DNA of 64,000 nt from Rutpela maculata (taxonomy: Eukaryota > Arthropoda > Insecta > Coleoptera > Cerambycidae), in NCBI GenBank assembly GCA_936432065.2, contig OW386285.2, forward strand, positions 27,955,920 to 28,019,919, written 5' to 3'. Positions 56,320-64,000 of this stretch are shown one piece after another. A program made the position numbers and the translations under genes. Numbering within the stretch: position 1 is the first letter of the stretch; the number at the start of each line of letters is the position of its first letter. The notes under the pieces were generated by a model, which saw only the letters and a program-made list of their open reading frames with translations, had not been told where the DNA came from and did no database searches.

Positions 56320-58095
56320 TCTCAAAAATGAGAACCTGAATACAGTTTGAAATAGTTCTTTCCTAATAGTTAATAGGCTAAACTTTCATATTTCAGAAAG
56401 TTGATTTTTTAGATATTGATTGTATTGTATCGCGAGACTTGGATAGGGTTGAAATAAATGCAGTTTTGAGCTAATTTTCAGTAAACGAATTTGTACTTGA
56501 AAAAATAAAAATAAATAAAGTTTCATAAGTAGTTCGAAATGACATTTCCTGCATCATCCGTCATGTGGCTCTCGCTGTTGACAACAAGCATGACCCAAAT
56601 CCAACCCAGCATAGACGTAGCTGGGCCCGGTGGTATGTTTCCCGGGAGTATCAGCAATACCTACCTTATGCTGGTCAATCAATCAAAATTACCAATATTG
56701 TAATTAAAAGTTGGAAATAAATAAAAAAACATTAAAACATAGTATTATTTTACTGCGGTATTTTTTATTGATTTTAAAATGAAAAAAATGGTTGATCGAA
56801 AAAACAATATTGGTCGTATTGCAGAAATAAAAAAATTAAGATTCTTCGCAATAAAATTTCGAACAGATATAGTTATACAAAACCTTGATTAAATATGTAC
56901 TTAACCTCAAAAAAATGCCAATATATAGCTTTTTTAAACAATTTAATGTAGCTTTAATAACACTATCGATTTAGATAATTTTTGAAAAATATTATCTTTA
57001 TGGATGTTAACAACCACAGAAAATTTCAAGGCAAAACGTTTGTTTAAACGGCCAAAAAAACATAAATTGCTTATAACTTTGCGTATATAAACATTTTTTT
57101 AAAGGTATTTTTGGATTAGTCTTAATGAATGATTTTTTTTTCTTTTATTTTAACCTTTTATTTTTTTCCATTCATTTTTTTATTTGTTTAAATACTTGTA
57201 TTTTTTATCAGGGTTAAAAAGTACATAAAAAAGCAACAATTAAAAAAAAAATAATGATGTTGTTAATTGGTAGTCGAGATATCGTACTTTTTACGTTTCG
57301 ATATTTGGTGTTATTTTTACTTCACTAATAACTGTTTGCTCAGAAGTAAAAAGTAAGGATAGTTATCTCGACCTACTTTTACATTTAAGCACCCGGTACA
57401 TATTTTTGGTAATTTTACCATTTTTACTAGCTTTTAAAGAAAATCGAAATTTCTTATGAAGAATGACTTATTTTCGAAAAACCGAAAATAATGAAGGTTA
57501 TCATTCTTGATGCGTCCATCGTGAACACGCTGTATATATTCTTCTACTGAAGCCTAAAAGTTATAAAAAATGCCGAAAAATTCCTGTATCAAACAAATAG
57601 TTTTTGACATTTACCCTTTTCCCCTAATGGTTCGAAAATAAAAATTCTGAAATGTCTATAGATATGGAAATTATGAAATTATCTAGTTTTGATAAGCCAT
57701 ATCTCAAAAACTGGTCATTACTGAGGTCGTGCCCATTGAGTCTTTTACTCAGGTCAAAATCCACAACATATCAAATTTTAAGCAAATTCGACAAAACTCA
57801 ATTGGAGTTCTTTATTTCTGAATATGGCTACATACGTCAAAAAAAAATTTATTGTATTTGATAAACAGTCGAGAAAAATTGATTATGACTGATCTAGAAT
57901 GAAAATCTAGGAACTAGAAAATACCTATTTAGACTTTTTTAAATTGTGTTTAAAGGCTCTTAAAACAGCATGGAATTTGACAAGTATTTATATGCAACTT
58001 ATTTTGCTTTTTAATTAAACACTCTCTCAAACTCTAGAAGTTCCTTTAAATCTTTACAAAAACGAAACAGGTCGAACAATACTACCCATCTCCGG
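56320..58095. other. No recognisable feature
   Basis: About 1.8 kb of very AT-rich DNA, with no coding or repeat similarity that I can see. Confidence 0.4.
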
Positions 58096-58109
58096 GGAAA
58101 ACGAGCTTT

Positions 58110-58235
58110 GATAATAAATGACCCAGGGATGCGAATTAGGGCCGATTTTGTTTTTGATCTTCATTAATGACTTCATCCTTCATTTGTTATTCTTGTTGTA
58201 ATTATAATTTATTTACCGATGGCTAGACAAATGCG
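58110..58235 (+). pseudogene. Short non-LTR reverse transcriptase fragment
   Basis: A frame reading TQGCELGPILFLIFINDFIL with neighbouring sequence matches the PQG-LGP-LF--FINDL motif before YADD. Only about 40 codons remain. Confidence 0.6.
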
Positions 58236-58408
58236 AGAAGAATGTTTCTAAAAATTCCGTCAAGATTCAGTTATCTTCAGATGATGCAGCCAACCTGGTT
58301 GACGAATCGTGAATCGAGTGGAGTGTGGTGTTCAAGTGTTTTGGCTTTTGTGGAAACTACTTCAGAGGCAAGATTACATTGTCATGCTATCTATCGTTAC
58401 GAAAAAAG

Positions 58409-58830
58409 GGTTATTTGTAGCCGATTGAGCAGCGGGCTAAAGCATGTTTAGTGGCGAGCATGCTTGATCACACTGTCTGGCGTGTACTACCCAGTACACG
58501 CCAGACACTTGCAGTGTCGATGGATAATGGATGCTGTCTGTGTTTCTTCAACTGTATAACAGCCTATACTAAGTGCAAAAAGAGTGCGGGGAATGCGAGT
58601 TGGGGACCTTAAAAGTGGAACGACACGTGCTCTAAGATGCGTATGGCACTGCGCACAGTCATCGGACGGGCGTGCCGTTACACTCTTGTTAGTTCCAACT
58701 CGCATTCCTCGACTGTCCATTTTTTTTTCACCTAGTATAGGTTTTTCATTTGGGAATTATCTAATAATATGTGGTGTATTTATGTTTATATTGTGTTATG
58801 TTAGTGATCACTCGCGTCTATCCGTGTAAA
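58409..58830 (+). mobile_element. SINE family C, copy 3, with inserted MITE
   Basis: GAGCAGCGGGCTAAAGCATG, GTGTACTacCCAGTACACGC, GCAGTGTCGATGGATAATGG and, after the insertion, TATGTGGTGTATTTATG follow the family C order. Box B is damaged by a rearrangement in which GTGTACTGGG has become an inverted repeat. Confidence 0.7.
58563..58741. mobile_element. MITE inside the SINE
   Basis: CCTATACTAAGTG at the left pairs with CACCTAGTATAGG at the right, and GGAATGCGAGTTGG is inverted inside. It is 179 bp and non-coding. The SINE continues on both sides. Confidence 0.75.
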
Positions 58831-58841
58831 TTCCTTTCATT

Positions 58842-59045
58842 TATTTTAAAACTATTTTTATTTCATTATCTAATAATTGTCTTGACTCGTCACGCTGTGT
58901 TCTCGCTATAAACAACTCATAAATCAAGAAAACTTTTCTATTTCTAAAGTTATCTTGCGAAATTTCACTGGACTACTCCTTATTACCCATGTACATTCAC
59001 ATTTAAATGAATAAGTAAGGCAATAGTTGCAAAGTGACCAATAAA
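58842..59045. other. No recognisable feature
   Basis: Short spacer with no gene or repeat recognised. Confidence 0.3.
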
Positions 59046-59467
59046 CAGTGCCGGGCCTTTGGAGGGTCGAGACCGTGCCCCGCACCCGAGCCTAAATCTC
59101 AAGCCTAAATAATCAATGAACTAAACAAACAACTGGAACGGACGCGAAATAGCAAATAAGTGAGATCAAATTCATAATTATGCAACCCGCCGTACTGTAG
59201 AATCTCTGACTCTTTTTATTTCATTGGAACAAATGGGTAAAACTCGGATCTCAACAAATAAAATTTATTTATTTCAATTTTATTTAACGCAAAAACAATT
59301 TTTGAAAATTTAAGTATTTCTTTAACTGCTCATAAGGCATTTAGTTATCATAATCAATCACTCTATACAATTAGTTTCTTGATTTTATTGTTACCTGACT
59401 TGACCACAAAAAGGGACGTCTTTCAAAATTTCTCAGGAGAGGACTTGAGGAACTAAGGCCGGCCCTG
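59046..59467. mobile_element. Possible hAT-type MITE (weak)
   Basis: The ends CAGTGCCGGGCCTTTGGAGG and, inward from the right, CAGGGCCGGCCTTAGTTCC look like hAT ends. The flanking 8-mers CCAATAAA and AGCATAAA share five positions only. Confidence 0.4.
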
Positions 59468-59469
59468 AG

Positions 59470-60450
59470 CATAAAACAGGTACTAATGCCGGTTTCCACC
59501 GATTCCATTTTAAAGTTCAACACAAAGTGAACATTATTATCACAAGTCGGAATGCAAGTGACATACCATGAGGAATTAAACCAAACAACGAAATGAATGT
59601 GGGACAATCCTTATTTGTATTCTTCGAACAGATCGGATTGGGTTTGAGGAATTGAGAGTTGAATATATATTGGCGGCGACTTCTAATGAGTAGCCAAGTT
59701 ACTGACGTCGTCACCGCCCGTAATTCGTCATCAGCGATAACATCAACTGGGCCGGTCACTCGGTGTCTGTTGACATATCGAAGGTGTTCTTGTTTTTCAA
59801 TAACTACTGTCTATGGACAGATTTATGAGATCGCCTACATTACGGAGGAAAACACACTAAATGTATATCGTTGTGCCATTTTGGTGAAATTCTTTTCGGC
59901 AACTCTTAAAATGCCTTAATTTGTTAGTTTCTTTAATGCCCATTAGGTTTGCCTTTTTAATAACTAGCTAACATTAACTTATTATCTAGCAATAATCTAA
60001 GTTTTACCTTAAAAGGACAAGGGTAGATAAGCTATATATTTTCGTCGCTATATAGTTCTCCTTAAAATCATTAAACGTTATTCATTGATAGTTGAATATA
60101 TGATCTTTATGTTTCTATACGTTTTACATTTGAAAAACAACAGTAATTTGTAATAATAGGATTTTAAAGTAAGCATGTTAGGAATTTTTTAGTAATTTTT
60201 GACGTTTTTCCGAACTTTAAATGTATATTTCAGTTAGATGCGCTCGATGAACCAAGAAAATCTATACCTCATTTCATTGTTGAGTGTTTAAGTTTTTAAA
60301 GAGTGGTCAATTTATATTGGTTCATCAAACGCTTCAATGTACAAAAGACAAAATCGTTTCCGCAGGCGTCGTATTGGTGTCGACGTTGCGTGCGAATTTA
60401 AACGTGCCAGCGCCCAAAATCACGTTGTGTATTAAATAAAAATATTTTTT
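59470..60450. other. No recognisable feature
   Basis: ORFs of 78 to 86 codons on both strands overlap each other and show no domain. Confidence 0.35.
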
Positions 60451-60989
60451 TCTGAAATCGATCGGCAATGTCTACATTTTCGGCGCGATTTCAGATCGAA
60501 AAATGCACAATTCCAGTATTTTAGTCCGTTGCTAAGAAACTATCACAAAACAGACCGGAAAAGATCTGTTGTACTTCGGTGTGAAAGCACATTCCCGGAC
60601 TTCGAGGCTTGTTGGCCTCGGCTAGCGCCTCGGCCAACAATTTGCATCGTCGTCCGGGAATGTATTACTTTCACACCTAAATACACAATATACTATTTTC
60701 TGAAATCGGTCAAGAATGTCTACTTTCTCGTCGCAGTTTCAATTATCAGAAAACAGTCCGGGAAAGTTAGTTTCCCGGCTCAGGCAGTAATAATAAGCAC
60801 TGAATCTCTGACTTTTTCTTTTTTATGCATTTAAAATAGTATATTGTGTATCTAGGTGTGAAAGGGATACATTCCCGGACGACGATGCAATTGTTGGCCG
60901 AGGCGCTAGCCGAGGCCAACAAGCATCGAAGTCTGGGAATGTGCTTTCACACCGAAGTACACATACTATTTTTTCTGAAATCACAATAA

Positions 60990-61100
60990 ATACTATTTTA
61001 AACGTATAAAAATCAAAAATATAAACATTTAAAAAAAAAATTCTGAAATCACAATCAATACTATTTTAAACGTATAAAAATCAAAAATATTAACATATTA
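60990..61100 (+). repeat. Short tandem repeat of about 64 bp
   Basis: TTTCTGAAATCACAATMAATACTATTTTAAACGTATAAAA occurs twice in tandem (from about 60,973 and 61,040), inside the fold-back repeat. Confidence 0.65.
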
Positions 61101-61116
61101 AAATATATATAAAAAA

Positions 61117-61170
61117 CCGTACGGGAATGTTACTTCCCGGCCTAGGCCGGGAAGTAACATTCCCGTACGG
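61117..61170. repeat. Perfect 54-bp palindrome without spacer
   Basis: The sequence from CCGTACGGGAATG to its mirror end reads identically on both strands, centred on CCTAGG (61,141-61,146). A partial copy lies at 10,433-10,465. Confidence 0.9.
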
Positions 61171-61439
61171 CTTTGTTGATCGTTGCTTGGCAACGGATCT
61201 TTTCCGGTCTGTTTTCTGATAGTTTCTTAGCAACGGACTAAAATACTGGAATTGTGTATTTTTCGCTCTAAAATCGCGCCGAAAATGTAGACATTCCCGA
61301 TCGATTTCAGAAAAAATTCCTTAATTTACTTATAATAATATTGATTGTGATTTAAAAAAAAAAAAAATGGTATGTGTACCTCGTAGTAAAAGCACATTCC
61401 GGACTGAAATGCTTGTTTTCCTCGGCTTAACGCATCGGC

Positions 61440-61945
61440 CAACAATTTACAGCGTCGCACAGTGGCCCCAAAATGACTTTTTTTCAAAATAGTCTGCAGG
61501 TCTTAATAGTTTAGCAATTGGAAAGTTTTTTTTTTAATCTTAGTTTTCTAATTGCCTATCGATCTGTCAAGTCAGATTTTCAATTTTTGTTCCTGACTTT
61601 TCAAAACTTTCCAAAGTTTGAATTTTCATAAAAAATTTTGAAAAATCATAGACAAAAATCGAAAATCTGGCTTGACAAATCGATAGGCAATTAAAAAACG
61701 GAGATTTAAAAAAAAATCCGATTGGTTAAGTATTATGACAAAGTGACAAAGTGACTTTTTTTTTCAAATCACCTGCTGGTCTCTATTACTTAAGAATTTT
61801 TTTTTGTTGAAATCTTCGTTTATTCATTTTCTATCGATCTGTTAAGCCAGATTTTCGATATATATTCCTGATTTTTCAAAATTTTTCAAAATCGGCACTA
61901 AAAAAACCTCAAAATCGTCAGTAAAGTAATCCAATATTCTTGTAG
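61440..61945. repeat. Inverted and direct repeat cluster L
   Basis: TTGCCTATCGATCTGTCAAG near 61,550 is inverted at about 61,670-61,690. A third, direct copy with CTATCGATCTGTTAAGCCAG follows at about 61,830. AAATGACTTTTTTTCAAA-like words start both direct copies. Confidence 0.65.
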
Positions 61946-61949
61946 TTGG

Positions 61950-62300
61950 CGGAGATGATAAGTAAACGTCGACAATAAAGTTTTTATTGCTCAAAATAAT
62001 GGTTTTCTTACAAAAAATTATTCAATTTGATATTTAAATAATACCTAATTATGAAATTTCTTAATGTTACTTAAAATTATGTAAGAAATAGAGTTGAATG
62101 ATCTTAATTTACAATTTCTGGATTTCAAAAAAAACTGAATATGCACATTGGCATTAAAGTTTTTTTTTATCACTTATGGTTTATTTCCACATTATGAAAA
62201 AAGTTTAACTTTAGTGCAGCAACAATCAATGCAATCAATTTACCAGCGTAGCATAAATGTACGTATTCTTTGTTTTTCTAGCCAAGAAATATACCTTGTC
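61950..62300. other. No recognisable feature
   Basis: AT-rich; no gene or repeat recognised. Confidence 0.3.
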
Positions 62301-62307
62301 ATACAAA

Positions 62308-62392
62308 AGTACCTTGACCTTCAGGTCAAGGTGAGGACCTTGAGGCTGGTGTTACTTCCAGGCAACCTTCAAGGTCATCTGGAGGTCATAGT
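62308..62392. promoter_or_regulatory. Cluster of AGGTCA-type half-sites (weak)
   Basis: CCTTGACCTTCAGGTCAAGG contains TGACCT and AGGTCA back to back, and TCAAGGTCA plus GGAGGTCA follow within 70 bp. These match nuclear-receptor half-sites, but could be a chance simple-repeat pattern. Confidence 0.2.
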
Positions 62393-62399
62393 CACCAAC

Positions 62400-62672
62400 C
62401 GCCAAACTCATGATCACTGCCTTATAGCTCCCTTCTATTTTTGAGAACATGCGTCATTTTCTAGTATAAATATTCGAGTATTAGTACATTCTCCAAAGAT
62501 TAAAATTCATCAAAACCTAAATGAATCGCTAACGAGATTAGTTTTTTGTTTTCAACTTCTTCTTCTTCTTTTAGCGGGGCGACGAAGGGTCGCCGCACTC
62601 AGGCCTTGTGGCCCATTGTGCAAGCGCTTTTCAACTAGTATTTAGGGTATGTATTAAATAACTAGTGAATAC
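62400..62672. other. No recognisable gene; short GC-rich hairpin near 62,578
   Basis: GGCGACGAAGGGTCGCC can fold with a six-base stem. Nothing else stands out. Confidence 0.3.
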
Positions 62673-63427
62673 ATTATACTCTTCGCCGATTTACTGAGCT
62701 TTTTATATAATTGTTACACATTCTATAGGATACTCTTCGCAGTTTTCTTGTAAATAACGTTAGTTTTTATACATTTTAAATTTTGTGATACCAACTTTGT
62801 TGTGAAAAAACAAAAATTAAAGAAAAACACACTCTGTCCTCAGGGATTCGAACACAAGACCTTTGGATTGCCAGACAAAAAAAAAACAAAAAAATGTATT
62901 TCGTGTTTAACGGTACAAAAAACGCCCCTTGCCGGATCCCGGTCCGGAGCATTGCCAGACAAAGCTTTAGTCATTGGACCATCAGACATCATTGCAATAA
63001 TTGAATGTCTATAGTATATATCATTCGAGTATTATATTTCAACGAATTAGATATAATATTATGAAATATATATATTAGTAAAATTCTATTTAAGTACAAA
63101 TGACAAAAATTAAGAAAACATTTTTTTTAATTTAAATGATTGATAACTTATTTATTCATCGATTGATTTTTTTCAAAAACAATAGGGTTTTTCCTCTAGC
63201 TAACGCTAACTTACTTTCCAAATTTCAATACAATCGGACGTTTCTTTCTTTCAGTTATCGTGCTTACAAGAAACATGACGGACGGACAGATGGACATTTT
63301 GAAAGTTGTTCAGAATTCGTTCACTAACATAATGATATGAAAATTTTTTCTCTACGAGCGATCTTTACTGATTTAGAAATGTGCCGATCAAATACAATAT
63401 ACTCTTCGTTTTTGCGAAGAGTATAAT
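62673..63427 (+). mobile_element. Family A, complete copy with perfect 14-bp TIRs
   Basis: The ends ATTATACTCTTCGC (62,673-62,686) and GCGAAGAGTATAAT (63,414-63,427) are perfect inverted copies. The order is: inner ACTCTTCGC repeat, TTTGTGATACCAACTTTGTT, reversed tRNA-like module, AATAGGGTTTTTCCTCTAGC, a GACGGAC tract, and the terminal hairpin. It carries a 71-bp insert with a target duplication. It is the best reference copy in the window. Confidence 0.85.
62880..62950 (-). mobile_element. Short retroposed insert with 13-bp duplication
   Basis: ATTGCCAGACAAA occurs at 62,867-62,879 and again at 62,951-62,963. Between them lies an A-rich start and a GC-rich end, so on the minus strand the insert reads GCTCCGGACCGGGATCCGGC ... 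followed by an A/T-rich tail region. Other family A copies have a single uninterrupted site. This is the pattern of target-primed insertion of a short RNA. Confidence 0.65.
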
Positions 63428-63439
63428 AAAAGTTTGGTG

Positions 63440-63720
63440 GTGGAGTAATATGGACCAAAGAGCATTTCTCAAAAATGCCTTAAAATAATGTATTTTGAGA
63501 TAGATTATATTTTGATCTTACTCCGTTGAGGGTAAATAGGTAAAGCAAGCAAATAAGAGCTAATAAAATTGAGATTTGGTATATGCAATACAAGCCAAGA
63601 TCTCAAAAGTTACTGCTCCCACCCCATTTTTAAAGAGGGTAAAAATAAAATTGTGATTTAATGTGTCAACAAGAACCAAAGGCCTTAGTTTTTTATTTGC
63701 ATCAGCCACTATCACCACCA
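63440..63720 (+). mobile_element. Family B-like diverged fragment
   Basis: GATAGATTATATTTTGATCTTACTCCGTTGAGGG, AAATAGGTAAAGCAAGCAAAT, AAGATCTCAAAAGTTACTGC and CATCAGCCACTATCACC follow the order of the middle of family B with many changes. Neither end is present. Confidence 0.55.
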
Positions 63721-64000
63721 TGCACACAATCAAAACATTAACACGCATGTGAGGCACGCACAGCCCCACAAACAGCAGGATCGGAACAGGTAAACGAGGG
63801 ATGCTCGCCCCAACATTTTTGTTCTTATTCAAAGTCAGTTTTCTTTAGTGCCGAAAAAAATAGGTACAAAGCGCTTGTTATTGAAAGTTTAAATATTTAT
63901 CTTTATTTTCCTAGAGTTATAAAGTTTTAAATTATTTACACGAGCCTCGCGAAATATATGAAAAAAACACCGTTTTCTGATTAAATATGGAATCTTCAAT
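63721..64000. other. No recognisable feature
   Basis: A 90-codon minus-strand ORF (63,560-63,832) overlaps the family B fragment and shows no domain. Confidence 0.3.

Larger units (their letters stand above)
60455..61315. mobile_element. Nested fold-back repeat
   Basis: Outer arms (about 60,455-60,575 and 61,190-61,315) are inverted and share GTCTACATTTTCGGCGCGAT and TAGTCCGTTGCTAAGAAACT. Inside, an inner pair (60,569-60,690 and 60,835-60,965) is inverted around TTTCCCGGCTCAGG, with GGCCTCGGCTAGCGCCTCGG itself palindromic. A third partial copy of the inner arm lies at about 61,378-61,450. No coding. Confidence 0.75.

Noticed and set aside
62575..62610. GC-rich hairpin as a transcription terminator
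   Set aside because: Intrinsic terminators of this type are not used in eukaryotes and no gene ends here.

Overview
This is an AT-rich eukaryotic window, most likely from an insect. The evidence is the mix of arthropod-type repeats, a tyrosine-recombinase gene with a spliceosomal intron, and remnants of Harbinger, hAT, Tc1/mariner, Ty3/gypsy and several non-LTR retrotransposons. I see no recognisable host housekeeping gene, no genuine tRNA or rRNA gene and no CRISPR array. Almost everything that can be explained is transposable-element (TE) sequence, often nested; most of the rest is non-coding and unrecognised. The species cannot be named from the sequence.

Layout. 0-2.4 kb: a tyrosine recombinase gene on the minus strand, open to the window edge with an intact active site, then a Harbinger deletion derivative with TAA target duplications. 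2.4-13.1 kb: an RNase H fossil, a complete copy of repeat family A (terminal inverted repeats, TIRs, with a tRNA-like core), a hAT derivative with 8-bp duplications, a long-TIR element, a palindromic MITE, a second hAT nested in another long-TIR element, a family D palindrome and a gypsy fragment. 13.1-20.6 kb: an unassigned 145-codon ORF, a doubtful hAT, a tRNA-derived SINE (family C), repeat fragments, and a decayed copy of a multi-copy arthropod gene family (18.5-20.2 kb). 20.6-30 kb: pieces of two non-LTR elements, a second SINE, a 1.8-kb long-TIR element split by a complete family B copy, and a long hairpin.

31.9-35.5 kb: a large family D element that carries the remains of a gene with a CXC (tesmin/TSO1-like) domain. 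That gene is split by family B and by a nested palindrome complex. 36.2-38.8 kb: a Tc1 transposase interrupted by a non-LTR retrotransposon that keeps a 505-codon reverse-transcriptase ORF and an (ATT)n tail. 39-50 kb: mostly unrecognised sequence with reverse transcriptase, RNase H and Tc1 fossils. 50.9-53.7 kb: a family A copy split by a 2.3-kb near-palindrome whose centre is a SWIM zinc-finger gene fragment. 54-55.4 kb: a long-TIR element with internal tandem repeats. 58-61.9 kb: a SINE carrying a MITE, a hAT-like MITE and nested fold-back repeats with a perfect 54-bp palindrome. 62.7-63.4 kb: a complete family A copy carrying a short retroposed insert with a 13-bp target duplication.

The pieces do not form one pathway. 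The most distinctive theme is the number of unrelated long inverted repeats. Two of them (31.9-35.5 kb and 51.3-53.6 kb) enclose single TE-like genes (CXC and SWIM), and in the second the inverted arms include the 3' end of the gene itself. Boundaries of old repeats are approximate. All family names (A to L) are mine, for cross-reference within this window.
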